From contig CAYRSS010000008.1 of assembly GCA_964426945.1 (NCBI GenBank), forward strand, positions 55,196-119,195: 64,000 nt of DNA, in the 5' to 3' direction. Position 1 is the first letter of the stretch. Every line of letters begins with the position of its first letter. The stretch comes from CAYRSS01 sp964426945 (GTDB lineage Bacteria > Planctomycetota > Phycisphaerae > UBA1845). Below the pieces are notes generated by a model. The model worked only from the letters and a program-made list of their open reading frames with translations. It did not search any database and had not been told where the DNA came from. Below, piece after piece: positions 51,439 to 60,368 of this stretch. Both the position numbers and the translations under genes were made by a program.

Positions 51439-51764
51439 CCCTCGGGCCGTGTGCGGCGCAGCCCTGACGGGCGCCGCCGTGTGAAGTTCGAGTGAATCCT
51501 GCGGGCCCGCGGCAATCCCTGCCGCGGGCCCGCTGCTTTCTCCCGAGGGCCGCGATGGGGCGATATTCGCGTCCGACTGTTGCACTCGCCGATGCGCGGG
51601 CGCCCCAGCTTCGCCCGGCGCCGGGCGACGCGTGTCACAAGTCGTAATCTCTTCCGCCGCAGGCCGCCGAGCGGTGTGTATAGAAGTGACCGGAGACTGC
51701 GCACCGCTGCGCCCGGCGGCCCGCGCCGCCGCCAACCCCCGCGAGCAGAGAGGACCGCCCGCGC
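51439..51764. other. 326-bp intergenic region after secDF
   Basis: Holds the terminator hairpin 51501-51533 and, upstream of it, a weaker CGGCGC...GGCGCCG inverted repeat (about 51455-51475). No gene or clear promoter was seen in the remaining about 230 bp before the prepilin gene. Confidence 0.5.
51501..51540 (+). terminator. Terminator of secDF
   Basis: A perfect 14-bp stem (51501-51514 with 51520-51533, loop ATCCC), followed by the weakly T-rich TGCTTTCT. It lies about 65 bp after the secDF stop. Confidence 0.65.
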
Positions 51765-52919
51765 ATGAGAGTTGCCGTACCACGCCTGTCGTCCCTGCGC
51801 CGCGTCGCACCCGGGCGGGCGTTCACGCTGATCGAGCTGCTGGTGGTCATCGCCATCATTGCGCTGCTCATCTCGATCCTGCTGCCCTCGCTCGATCGCG
51901 CCCGCGAACAGTCACGCCGCGCGGTCTGCCTCAGCGCCTTGCGCAACATCGCCGCTTCCAGCGCGGTGTACGAGGCCGGCGACACGCGCGGCTTCGGCAT
52001 CCCTGTCCACCCGGACTTCCTCGCCGCCCCGACCGGCCGGCCGATCTACGTGGGCGCCTACGAGTGGGGGGGCAAGAGCGGCGTCGGCCGGCCCTGTTTC
52101 ATGGGCGGCGGGACAGACATCCTCAACAGCCGCTACGGCACGATGGCCGGCTTCGGCCCCGCCACGCGGCCGCTCAACGAGATCCTGTTCAAGGGCGGCT
52201 TCGTCGACTACCGCGCCAAGGCCGATCTCGTCGGCATGCGCAGCGACAGCACGCTCGAGCTCGGCCAGTTCCGCTGCCCCTCCGACGAGGGTCCGCCGCG
52301 TGGCGGACATTGCTCCGACTGGATTGCCTCCGGCGATTCGTCCTACGACCACTTCGGCACCAGTTTCGCCGCCAACATCTTCATGATCGGGTCGGAAGAG
52401 GGCGGCTCGTTCATGGCCAGCAACTCGCCCTACCTGCGCCCCGTCAACCGCGTGCCGACCCCCGCGCGCACGATCTACTACGAAGAAAACGTAGGCCGGT
52501 GGGCCTGGGCGCTGCGGCGCGATCCGTGCAGCGACCGGGGCATTCCCGGCGCCGACCCCGGCATCGACGGCTACACCAACCCCGGCTGGCACCGGCGGGA
52601 CTGGGTGTTCAACCGGTCGTTCATGGACGGACACGCCGAGGCCCAGAAGGTGCTGGTCGAGGGCACGCGCGACGCCGCGGGCAACTACGAACACTATCGC
52701 GCGGAGCGGCTGACGTCTTACCCGTGGGACCAGATCAACGGCCAGCCGGGCACCTACGCGACCTATCGATGTGTGATTGTGCGCGGAGACGGCTGGCAGA
52801 AGGACACCATGCCCGCCGATCACGTCGAGACCCCGCTCATGGCGCTGCCGGGGCGCTCGTCGTATGAGGATTGTGTCGGCACGGCGGAGCCCGGGCCGAC
52901 CTGCGGCGTGACACGCTGA
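51765..52919 (+). CDS. DUF1559-like prepilin (N-methylation motif protein)
   Basis: A 384-residue protein of the planctomycete H-X9-DG/DUF1559-like class. The leader ends GRA and continues FTLIELLVVIAIIALLISIL (Ala at -1, Glu at +5), a type IV pilin-like segment. The mature domain has a helix SRRAVCLSALRNIAASSAVY, RFRCPSDEG-like QFRCPSDEG and a C-terminal NRSFMDGHAEAQKV, the 'H-x9-DG' region in altered form. Such proteins occur in many paralogues per planctomycete genome; their role in a pseudopilus or cell-surface structure is unproven. No operon; the PilZ gene is convergent (20 bp). Confidence 0.88.
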   Translation: MRVAVPRLSSLRRVAPGRAFTLIELLVVIAIIALLISILLPSLDRAREQSRRAVCLSALRNIAASSAVYEAGDTRGFGIPVHPDFLAAPTGRPIYVGAYEWGGKSGVGRPCFMGGGTDILNSRYGTMAGFGPATRPLNEILFKGGFVDYRAKADLVGMRSDSTLELGQFRCPSDEGPPRGGHCSDWIASGDSSYDHFGTSFAANIFMIGSEEGGSFMASNSPYLRPVNRVPTPARTIYYEENVGRWAWALRRDPCSDRGIPGADPGIDGYTNPGWHRRDWVFNRSFMDGHAEAQKVLVEGTRDAAGNYEHYRAERLTSYPWDQINGQPGTYATYRCVIVRGDGWQKDTMPADHVETPLMALPGRSSYEDCVGTAEPGPTCGVTR

Positions 52920-52939
52920 ACCGGCAGGCGCCGGCGCAA

Positions 52940-53308
52940 TCAGTCGAACACGAACTCGAGCCCGGCGTGGTAGCCTTCCTCCGCCTTGCGGCAGTGCCGC
53001 ACCACCGCCCGGCCGTGGAAGCTCATCTCCGGCTGGTGAATCGCCACCGGCACCTCGCAGCCCACGGCCAGCGCGTCATCGCAGATCACCCCGACGCCGC
53101 CCGTGCTCAGGTTGCTGCACGTCGCCAGCGTGTAGGTCTCGCGGCCGTTGCCGTCGGGGATCCAGAGCTCAACCGGCCACGAAAACAGCCACCGCGGTGC
53201 GGCCCGGCGCGTCTTGAGGCCCGGGGCTTCGGCCAGCGCCTGGCGGCCGTTGAGCAGTTCCTCGAGCGCCTCGCGGCGAAGCGGGCGGATTTCGGTGTCG
53301 AGCGACAT
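52940..53308 (-). CDS. PilZ-domain cyclic-di-GMP-binding protein
   Basis: A 122-residue single PilZ domain. The basic N-terminal segment (KTRRAAPRWLFSWPVEL, with Arg residues in the RxxxR position) and NLSTGGVGV (matching [DN]xSxxG) form the ligand site, and VRHCRKAEEGYHAGLEF ends the barrel. It would sense c-di-GMP controlled by the HD-GYP enzyme in this window (inference). It lies 152 bp downstream of serS on the same strand. The start at 53308 is the ATG giving MSLDTEIRPLRREALE; the frame remains open further upstream without features. Confidence 0.85.
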   Translation of the reverse strand: MSLDTEIRPLRREALEELLNGRQALAEAPGLKTRRAAPRWLFSWPVELWIPDGNGRETYTLATCSNLSTGGVGVICDDALAVGCEVPVAIHQPEMSFHGRAVVRHCRKAEEGYHAGLEFVFD

Positions 53309-53460
53309 CGGTGCGTCTCCTGAAAGGCCGCTCGCCGGCCGGCACAGCGGATGCTGCCGGTCGGCCGAGGGCCCTGTCAGGGACGTACGATATCGAGTCA
53401 GAACCGCGGCGGGGGAGTCCGATAAAGGCCGCGACGGCGCACAGCGTTGAGAATTGCCAA

Positions 53461-54789
53461 CTACGCCGTGATCGTCTCCCGCCCCCCCATGTACGGCCGC
53501 AGCGCCGGCGGAATCGTCACCGACCCATCTTCGTTCTGATTCAGTTCGAGGATCGGGATCAGGATCCGCGGCGAGGCGATGACCGTGTTGTTGAGCGTGT
53601 GGCAGAAGTGGATCTTCTTCTCCGAGTCGCGATAGCGCAGCTTGAGCCGCCGCGCCTGGAATTCGTGGAACCGGCTGGCCGAGTGCGTCTCGCCGTAGCT
53701 GTTGCGTGAGGGCATCCACGTTTCGATGTCGAACTTCTGCACCTGGCCCTGCCCCAGGTCGCCGGTGCAGACGTTCACCACGCGGTAGGGCAACTCCAGC
53801 GCCTGCAGCACGTCCTCGGCGTTCTGCAGAATCGCCGCGTGATGGCGGCGGCTCTCCTCCTCGTCGTTGCGGCAGAGGATGACCTGCTCGACCTTGTCGA
53901 ACAGGTGAATGCGGTAGAGCCCGCTCGTGTCCTTGCCCGCGGCCCCGGCCTCGCGGCGGAAGCAGGTCGACTCGGCGCAGAATTTCAGCGGCAGCTCGCT
54001 CTCGGCCAGGATCTCGTCGCCCAGCATGGCCGTCAGCGGCACCTCGGCCGTGCCGACGAGTGACATGCCGTCGCGCTCGCAGAGGTATGCCTGGTCGCGG
54101 CCGACGGGGAAATAGCCCGTGCCGTACATCACGTCCTCGCGCACCAGCACGGGCACGACGACCGGCACGAACCCCCGGGCGACCATCATGTCCTGGGCCA
54201 GCCGCAGCACGGCCTGATGAAGCAGGGCGCCGTCGCCCTTGAGCAGGTAGTTCCGCGTGCCCGCCAGTTTGACGCCGCGGTCAACGTCGATGATGCCCAG
54301 CGCCGCCCCGAGCGTGACATGGTCCTTGGGGGTGAAGGGAAACTCGCGGACCGTGCCCACCCGGCGCAGCTCGACGTTCTCCGTATCATCCTTGCCCAGC
54401 GGCACTTCCGGCGCGGCCGGCTGGGGCACGAGGAGCATGAGCCGGTCGAACTCCTCGATGATCGGCTTCTCCTCCTCCTCCAGCGTCTTCATCCGCGGCT
54501 TGAGTTCGGCCAGCGACGCCTGCAGGCGGTCGCCCTCGGCCCGGACCTCCGCCTCGCTGCGTCCCTCAGCGAGCATCTGCTTGAACAGGGCCGACTTGGG
54601 GTTCTTGAGCTGCCCGATCTTCTCGCCGTCCTTGTTGACGGTCGCCCGGAGCGACTCGACCTCGACCTGGAGCTCGCGCCGGCGCTTGTCGAGGGCCAGC
54701 AGGCGGTCCAGATCGACGGACACGCGCTTGTCCGCCATGGCCTTGCGCACGGCGGCTTCGTTCTCCCGGATGAACCTGATGTCGAGCAT
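53461..54789 (-). CDS. serS: Seryl-tRNA synthetase
   Basis: A 442-residue class II synthetase that charges tRNA-Ser. N-terminal coiled-coil arm that binds the tRNA long variable arm (IRENEAAVRKAMADKR, LDKRRRELQVEVESLRATV), motif 2 FCAESTCFRREAG (about residue 260), and motif 3 ending in HTLNNTVIASPRILIPILE (about 400). The conserved C-terminal IPPALRPYMGG is present. The start at 54789 (MLDIRFIRENEAA) is the universal N-terminus. Motif 3 has NNT where NGS/NGT is common. Confidence 0.96.
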   Translation of the reverse strand: MLDIRFIRENEAAVRKAMADKRVSVDLDRLLALDKRRRELQVEVESLRATVNKDGEKIGQLKNPKSALFKQMLAEGRSEAEVRAEGDRLQASLAELKPRMKTLEEEEKPIIEEFDRLMLLVPQPAAPEVPLGKDDTENVELRRVGTVREFPFTPKDHVTLGAALGIIDVDRGVKLAGTRNYLLKGDGALLHQAVLRLAQDMMVARGFVPVVVPVLVREDVMYGTGYFPVGRDQAYLCERDGMSLVGTAEVPLTAMLGDEILAESELPLKFCAESTCFRREAGAAGKDTSGLYRIHLFDKVEQVILCRNDEEESRRHHAAILQNAEDVLQALELPYRVVNVCTGDLGQGQVQKFDIETWMPSRNSYGETHSASRFHEFQARRLKLRYRDSEKKIHFCHTLNNTVIASPRILIPILELNQNEDGSVTIPPALRPYMGGRETITA

Positions 54790-55227
54790 GGCGGTCGAAT
54801 CCCCCGTTTTGCCTCTGCGAATCGCGGGAGTTGTCGGAGATTGCGGGGGAAAGGTCAAGTCGAGGTGGTGGTGAGGGCCGCTGTGCAGGGCAACGGGAGG
54901 GCGAGGCACCTGCCGAGCCACGGGGCACGCTCCGCGGGTGCGCGATTCCCCGCTCGCACCCGCCGCCCCGGGAATCCGTTCCCGCGAGACGTTCGGGCGC
55001 TCATACTCTTGAAGTCGTACCGACCACGCGACCACCTTTTCGCGTGGGCAGCGTCCGAACGTCCGGGCGGAAGGGATTCCGCCGGGGGAGCGTGCGAGAA
55101 AGGATTCTCGCACGAGCGGGCCTGCTTCGGTGGGTGCGGCGCCTTCGGGGCCACCAAAAAAATCAGGCCGCCGCAGGTTGCCCTGCGGCGGCCCTCCGGG
55201 AATGAATCCTCCGCCCGGAATAATGCG
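54790..55227. other. 438-bp intergenic region before serS
   Basis: Contains the terminator of the upstream minus-strand gene (55156-55193) and then about 365 bp that must include the serS promoter and leader. I did not find T-box landmarks (AGGGTGGNACCGCG) or clear promoter hexamers. Confidence 0.5.
55156..55193 (-). terminator. Intrinsic terminator of the serine hydrolase gene
   Basis: A 12-bp perfect GC-rich stem (55166-55177 with 55182-55193, loop TTGC on plus), followed on the minus strand by TGATTTTTTT (A55156-55162 on plus). It lies 35 bp after the stop at 55228. Confidence 0.88.
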
Positions 55228-57900
55228 CTACTGCGGCTCGATCATGCAGTCCGGGTCGACCAGCCGGTCGGGGCCCGAGATGCACCCGAACATCAGCCGG
55301 TAGTCCTCCAGGTCCGCGTCGTTACGCGTGTCGCCATCGAAGTTCGCCCACGTGCAGGCCGCGTTGACCGGGACGTTCGAACCCGTGAAACACGCCTGGA
55401 ACGCCGCGATGTCTTTGATGTCCACGTGGTCGTCGTCGTTGCTGTCGAACGGAAGCTGCGCCTTGACCACGTTCAGCTTGATGCCCGTGCTGTAGAGCAC
55501 GGTGTTGTCCGAGCCGCGGTCGTCCCACTCACCGACTTCGTCGTCGCCGTCGATGATCCAGCCGAGGTAATACTGGCCGTAGGGGATCGTCGCCGGGAAG
55601 TCCTCAAGGTTGAGCCCCACGTTGGCCACCGCGCCGCCCGGGTGATTCGCCGGCGTCTGGTAGGTGCCGATGAGGCGGTCGGTCGCCGTGATCACCGGGT
55701 CGGTCGATGCATAGAACCGCACCTTGTAGGGGGTCGCGTCGCCGCCGCGGAGGTTTCGCACGCCCACGATGATCGACCATGACTCGTTCGGGCTCACGGT
55801 CATGCTGGACACGTTGTAGGTGCCCGGGCCGGCGTCCTTCAGGTCGGCGATCAGGTCGCGGTACAGCTCATAGCCGAACTGCGGCATCCAGCCGTCTCGG
55901 ACCGTCGTCGAGCTGCGCCAGTTTTCCTGGCTGAAGAGCACCATCACGATGGTGTCCGGGCCCTTCTGGAAGATGACGGTGTCGTTGATCACGCGGGTGC
56001 CGTCGCCCGAGCTGCCCTTGCCGCCGTTCTTGGCGAGGGTGTTGGGCCGCTCGCCCGTGGGCACCGGCTGGAGCCCCGGGGCGAAGTTCACGTTGCCGTT
56101 GCCGTCGATCGCGTCGTCCACCTGCGTGCCCGTGCCGAAGACGTTGAGGCAGTTGGTCGTGGTGGCGGGGTCGTCGAAGAAGTCGCCTTCGACGAGCTTC
56201 TCGAGCATCCGGCCATAGGCCCGCGGCTCGGCCATGTTGAAGCCCGAGCGGTAGTATCGCAGGTGGCCTTCCGTGCCGTTCACCGCGGGCAGCGGGTTGC
56301 CGTTGCCCACGAACGCCTGCAGCCAGCCGTTGGTATCGGCGCCGTCGCGCAGCAGGTCCTCAAACCGCCACGACGGGATCGAGAAGTACGACAGGGCGTT
56401 CGGGAACGCGTTGACCTGGCCCTGCCACATGATGAGGCGGTCGAGGTCGGTAATGCTCGTCATCGGGTGGAAGCCGCGTCCCACGCCGTCGATGCCGGCC
56501 AGCCAGCGGTTGAAGCTGCCGCGGCCGAGGACAAGCTCGTAGAGCATTGAGGTCGACGCGTTGTCGCTCTGCTGCATCATCATTTGGTCGAGCAGGCTGA
56601 TCGTCTCGTCATCGCCGAAGTCCTGCGGGCCGAGCCCGGACACGTCGCGGTTATCCACCCACCACGGGTTGCCGGTGTTGTTGGCGGTGGTGTACATGAG
56701 CGTGTCGGTCAGCAGATCGGGGTCGTCCTCGATCATCTGCCACAGGCGGATGTGCATTGCGGTCTTCGAGCAGCTCGCCAGGTACATCGGCTCGCTGGCA
56801 CGGTAGCTGATCGACTGGTTGGTGCGGATGTTCTTGGCGTACAGCGCCAGCATGCCCTGGGGCAGGCCGTTGTTGCCGTCGGCCTCGAACGCATTGATGA
56901 CCGCCTGGAGCGTGGGGTTGATCGGCTCGGGGTCGTCGCCGCCGGCCGGGCCGGCCACGGTGTTGAGCGACTTGACGTCCTGCGCCCACACGCCGAGATA
57001 GCGCAGCGTGCCGTCGATCACGAACAGGTCAAGGTCCACGAGGCGCGTGCTGCCGTTGGTGAACCCGTTGTTGTCATCCGCCAGTTCGATCAGCGGGTCG
57101 CCGGTGCGCATCCACAGTCCGCCGCCCGCGTCATGGTTGGAGACGATGATCGCATAGCGCGGTTCACCGTGGGCCTCGCTCTGGTAGCGCTCGGCGTCGA
57201 TGATCCGGCCGTTGACGCCCGGCAGGGGGCTCACGCCCGAACTCGGATCGATCGGCCCCTGCGGGTTAAGCAGGTCGCTGACCTGGGCCAGCGTCAGGTG
57301 GTGATAGATCGCCGTGCGCGGCTGGTTCGGATCGCTGACCCAGACGGCCGCGAACTTCGTGACGCCGCCCTCGGTGTACGCCTCGAAGTCGATGATCTGC
57401 TTGCCGTCGCGCAGGTTGTCGTAGAGCTCCTGGTCGAACTCCGCCTCGGTCATCGTCGTGCGGACGGTGTAGCCGTAGTCGTCGCCGTCCTCGACAAAGA
57501 TGCCGGCCCAGCGCTTCACGCCGTTGAAGTAGCCGACTTCGATGTCGAGCCAGCGGCCGTCCAGGGCGCTCATGTCGTTGACGAAGTCCTGCCAGCTCAC
57601 GCCGTCGACGCCGACGATGCCGTGGACGGCGCCGGTGACCTCGCCCCACACGCCGGTGTAGCGCATCTCGCTGCCGTTCCAGCGCATCTCGATGTCCACG
57701 ATCTTGCGGCCCTGGGAAAGCTGGTCGCCGTCCTCCGCCTGGAGCTGGGGCCAGGTCATCTCGGTGCGGTAGTCGTGCGTGCCGCCCGCCAGCGCTGCGC
57801 CGGCCCAGCCCATCACCGCCACCGCACACCAGATCGCCGGGCCTGTCGCCCGCCGACCGTTTCGCATCGTCCGTCCCGTTTCGATTCGATTCCGCATCAT
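55228..57900 (-). CDS. Secreted SxxK serine hydrolase with N-terminal repeats and dockerin-like tail
   Basis: An 890-residue exported protein. The signal peptide ends near GAALAGG (about residues 20-39). Five repeats of about 50-60 residues follow (about 45-330), each ending in a strand such as YTGVWGEV, WAGIFVEDG, FAAVWVSD, YAIIVSN, YLGVWAQD, and each with an aspartate-rich turn. The beta-lactamase/PBP-like fold begins near 340: SCSK (SxxK, about 375), SDN (about 445), and KNG (about 623) in place of KTG. A CARDB-like beta domain (about 715-830) and a calcium-loop pair (DSNDDDHVDIKD) finish it. This layout resembles fungal polyglycine hydrolases and planctomycete relatives. ATG 57900 has GGGAG 8 bases upstream; ATG 57867 is possible. 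Confidence 0.85.
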   Translation of the reverse strand: MMRNRIETGRTMRNGRRATGPAIWCAVAVMGWAGAALAGGTHDYRTEMTWPQLQAEDGDQLSQGRKIVDIEMRWNGSEMRYTGVWGEVTGAVHGIVGVDGVSWQDFVNDMSALDGRWLDIEVGYFNGVKRWAGIFVEDGDDYGYTVRTTMTEAEFDQELYDNLRDGKQIIDFEAYTEGGVTKFAAVWVSDPNQPRTAIYHHLTLAQVSDLLNPQGPIDPSSGVSPLPGVNGRIIDAERYQSEAHGEPRYAIIVSNHDAGGGLWMRTGDPLIELADDNNGFTNGSTRLVDLDLFVIDGTLRYLGVWAQDVKSLNTVAGPAGGDDPEPINPTLQAVINAFEADGNNGLPQGMLALYAKNIRTNQSISYRASEPMYLASCSKTAMHIRLWQMIEDDPDLLTDTLMYTTANNTGNPWWVDNRDVSGLGPQDFGDDETISLLDQMMMQQSDNASTSMLYELVLGRGSFNRWLAGIDGVGRGFHPMTSITDLDRLIMWQGQVNAFPNALSYFSIPSWRFEDLLRDGADTNGWLQAFVGNGNPLPAVNGTEGHLRYYRSGFNMAEPRAYGRMLEKLVEGDFFDDPATTTNCLNVFGTGTQVDDAIDGNGNVNFAPGLQPVPTGERPNTLAKNGGKGSSGDGTRVINDTVIFQKGPDTIVMVLFSQENWRSSTTVRDGWMPQFGYELYRDLIADLKDAGPGTYNVSSMTVSPNESWSIIVGVRNLRGGDATPYKVRFYASTDPVITATDRLIGTYQTPANHPGGAVANVGLNLEDFPATIPYGQYYLGWIIDGDDEVGEWDDRGSDNTVLYSTGIKLNVVKAQLPFDSNDDDHVDIKDIAAFQACFTGSNVPVNAACTWANFDGDTRNDADLEDYRLMFGCISGPDRLVDPDCMIEPQ

Positions 57901-58242
57901 GGCCGCCACTCCCAAAACTGGTTCACTGTTCCGGCGAGGCCATTCCCAGCCCCGGCCCATGCGAGGTGAACGGGGGTGGCGGAGGGGTTCTTACACGGGC
58001 GTGAAAAAGAAATGCCGGCGACCGACTGGCGCCTTCCTCGGCAAGGGCCGCACCGGATTCAGCCCTGGGCACCGTCCACGTAAGCCAATGTGGGAAAGGA
58101 TCTTACGATGGCTACTCGTCCGCCGACCCCCCCCCGCGGCCGGGCTGGTGCGGTTATTGACCCCGCACTGGGTCCGAGGTACTTGTCCAGCCCTTCTTTA
58201 AGGTGTGGGCGTCGCCACTCTGTGGGGTTGCGAGACGCGTCT
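57901..58242. other. 342-bp divergent intergenic region
   Basis: Lies between the minus-strand serine hydrolase and the plus-strand toxin-antitoxin-like pair. No coding or structural signal seen apart from the hydrolase ribosome binding site. An open frame over 58090-58242 continues into the next gene, but has no family similarity. Confidence 0.45.
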
Positions 58243-58482
58243 ATGATGCAGTGGGCCGACAAGGCCATCCGATACGAGGAACACGCGGTTCGCCGGATGG
58301 CGGCGCGGAAGATCGCCGTGGAAGAGGTCGAGCGAGTCATCCGTGGAAAGCACTCGCGGAGTCCGGCAAAGCGTCCAGGCGCTCTGCGGATCGAGATGGA
58401 GTTGTCCCGCAGTCGGCGGTTGGCGCTGATCGTCGAGGAGGAGGGTTCCTTCATCCGCGTGGTTAGCGCATTCTGGAAGTGA
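58243..58482 (+). CDS. DUF4258 (toxin-like) protein
   Basis: A 79-residue protein matching the DUF4258/BrnT-RelE-like type: IRYEEHAVRRMAARKI near the start (conserved HAxxRMxxRxI) and LALIVEEEGSFIRVVSAFW at the end. Such proteins are often the toxin half of type II modules. The start ATG 58243 (MMQWADKAIRYEEHA) is chosen from the conserved N-terminus; 153 bp of frame upstream is not conserved. Its stop overlaps the next start (GTGA, 58479-58482). Confidence 0.82.
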   Translation: MMQWADKAIRYEEHAVRRMAARKIAVEEVERVIRGKHSRSPAKRPGALRIEMELSRSRRLALIVEEEGSFIRVVSAFWK

Positions 58483-58778
58483 CTGCTATGGTAGCGCCGG
58501 AAATCGTCGGTTTTGAGATCTCGATCAGCGCCCGCGATGACGGAACGCTGGAAGCGATCTACATCCGTATCGCCGGCGGGGAGATCCACCGGACAGTCGA
58601 AATCGACGGCGAGACTGAACTGCTGGCTGACTATGACGCCGGCGGTCAATTGGTCGGCATCGAGATCCTGTCGCCGGTGCCGCTGTCGAAGATTGCGTCG
58701 CTCGTCGACGAGGGCCGACGAGAACCATTCCGCAGGACTGTGGAGCGATATGCGCCGAGAGAAATGGTCCTCGCGTAG
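58479..58778 (+). CDS. DUF2283 (antitoxin-like) protein
   Basis: A 99-residue protein with the DUF2283 pattern: LEAIYIRIAGGEIHRTVEI (YIRxxxG...RTxEI) and ADYDAGGQLVGIEILSP (DxDxxGxxVGIEIL). The family is typically encoded just after DUF4258 toxins. The start is GTG overlapping the previous stop by 4 bp; an ATG at 58488 is an alternative. Tight coupling suggests cotranslation to keep toxin and antitoxin in balance. Function is inferred from the family and layout only. Confidence 0.85.
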   Translation: MTAMVAPEIVGFEISISARDDGTLEAIYIRIAGGEIHRTVEIDGETELLADYDAGGQLVGIEILSPVPLSKIASLVDEGRREPFRRTVERYAPREMVLA

Positions 58779-58832
58779 GCCGGTCAATCGCAAGTCCTCG
58801 CGGTCCATCGCGAGGGCCGCCTGCCAATCTGA

Positions 58833-60155
58833 CTAGCGTCCACCGCCGTTCTCGTCCTCTTCTTCGCCGTCCTCATCATCCTCATCCTCATCCTCATCCT
58901 CATCCGACCCGACGTTCGCCAGAATCTGCAGCATGTGGTTGAGGTGTTCGGCGGGCTCCATCTTGTCCCAGGGCTGGAAGGCGCTGAACGTAGCCCCGCC
59001 GCCGTGCGGCGTGGGATCGGCCTTGGAGGCGAAGGGACCGGCCACTCCCGCCAGCCATCCGTCCTTCGCTGACCAGTGCGGCTCGAAGGAGCGGAAACGG
59101 AACATGTAGAAGTCGAGCGTGCCTTCCTCCTCTTCGGTTTCCATGGAGGCCACGCCCATCAGCTCGATTTCGTCGGGCTCGCGCCCCAGTTCCGTGGGGA
59201 AGCACAGCCACTGCACCAGGTCACCGCAGGCCAGTGCCGGCTGCGAGCGGATATCCTCGGGGAACAGGTCGAGACGCTCAGCCTCCTCCAGCGCGGAGAA
59301 CAGCCACGAGCGCATTTCGTGGCTCGAAGCGATCTCCCGCCAGACGTCGGCGTCGACATACTCGCCGAGGTTCATCAGCGACAGCGCGGCGAAGTAGACC
59401 AGCCGCGGATCGGTGTATTCCAGCGCCGCCGAGAGCTCGGCCCGCGAGCGCGGTGTGTCGACCCAGCCGAGCAGGTCGAGCAGCAGGCAGGCCTCGTACC
59501 GGGCCTCCGCGTACTCCTCCTCGAATCGCCAGGCGATGCCCTCCTGCTCCTGCTGCGGCATCAGCACGGCTTTGCGCTGGGCGTACGCGGAGAGAAACTG
59601 CTCGGCATAGGGGGCCAGCGTTTCGCGGTCGATTTCGCCCGCGCGGCAGTACGCAAGGCAGAGGTGATAGATCTCGTGCTCGCCCTCGGACTCCGGCGCC
59701 GCCTGCAGCAGCCGCGGAAACAGAACCGCGCCATGGCGCGGCTCCTCCGCGAACCCGCCCGTCAGGATCGTGCGGAAATCGCCCGGCCAGCCGTGCTCAA
59801 GCACCAGCGACGTGAAGGCTTCCGCCGCTTCGCGCTCTTTGAGCTGGCTGATGAGCAGCAGCGCCTTCTGGCGAGCGATGGGACACAGCGCGGTGAACTG
59901 CTGGACGAGCGGGCCGAGGTATTCGATCCGCGGCGTTTCCAGGGCTGCCCGGAGATAGACGGCGGAAGGGTGATCCTCGTCCTCGGGAAATCCCGCGTGG
60001 GGCTCGGCCGCGGCCCGGATCAGCCTCAGGCCGTCCGCCGCCGAGAGCCGCGTGCCACCCAGCTCGACCAGTTCTTCGATTGACGACTGCCGCCGGGCGT
60101 CTGCCCCGTCGGCGATGATCTTGATGAGCTTTTCCAGCTTGCCCGAGGCAGCCAT
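58833..60155 (-). CDS. HEAT-like repeat protein with acidic C-terminal tail
   Basis: A 440-residue cytosolic protein, no signal peptide. It starts MAASGKLEKLIKIIADGADA, and pairs of helices follow up to about residue 300 (for example IARQKALLLISQLKEREAA, RAELSAALEYTDPRLVYFAA), as in HEAT-like repeats. A domain of about 90 residues (IELMGVASMETEEEEGTLDF, RFRSFEPHWSAKDGW) comes next and the tail is almost pure Asp/Glu (a stretch of about 16 residues, from a hexamer repeat in the DNA). No family name is offered. The tail may bind a basic partner such as ribosomal or DNA-binding proteins. Confidence 0.78.
   Translation of the reverse strand: MAASGKLEKLIKIIADGADARRQSSIEELVELGGTRLSAADGLRLIRAAAEPHAGFPEDEDHPSAVYLRAALETPRIEYLGPLVQQFTALCPIARQKALLLISQLKEREAAEAFTSLVLEHGWPGDFRTILTGGFAEEPRHGAVLFPRLLQAAPESEGEHEIYHLCLAYCRAGEIDRETLAPYAEQFLSAYAQRKAVLMPQQEQEGIAWRFEEEYAEARYEACLLLDLLGWVDTPRSRAELSAALEYTDPRLVYFAALSLMNLGEYVDADVWREIASSHEMRSWLFSALEEAERLDLFPEDIRSQPALACGDLVQWLCFPTELGREPDEIELMGVASMETEEEEGTLDFYMFRFRSFEPHWSAKDGWLAGVAGPFASKADPTPHGGGATFSAFQPWDKMEPAEHLNHMLQILANVGSDEDEDEDEDDEDGEEEDENGGGR
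58876..58905. repeat. Five copies of the hexamer TCATCC
   Basis: Perfect tandem hexamer (5 copies) encoding Asp-Glu pairs on the minus strand in the acidic tail of the adjacent gene. In-frame length changes by slippage are possible. Confidence 0.95.
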
Positions 60156-60368
60156 CAGGGTTCTCTGGTTGAGGGGCCCGGTCGGCCTGACGGCCCACCC
60201 GCGCGCATCCTAACCGCGGGGGGCCGTCGGCGAAACCGTCTTGTTGATTCGGTGAGTCGCGATCCTCCCGCCGTGACTGACGCCCGGTGGCGATGCGGTA
60301 TATCATGCCTTTGCATCGGCTTATGGTGAGCCGGATTCCCCGAAAGCCTCCTGCGTCGGGCAGCCCTC

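Noticed and set aside
46876..51810. 1644-residue open frame antisense to secDF (minus strand)
   Set aside because: It is the mirror of a strongly conserved gene. Its composition (runs of DRGG, RRGEG, DHDR) is the usual reverse-frame product of high-GC codons, and no domain is visible.
54790..55155. T-box leader upstream of serS
   Set aside because: No T-box sequence or terminator/antiterminator pair was found between the terminator at 55156 and the serS start.
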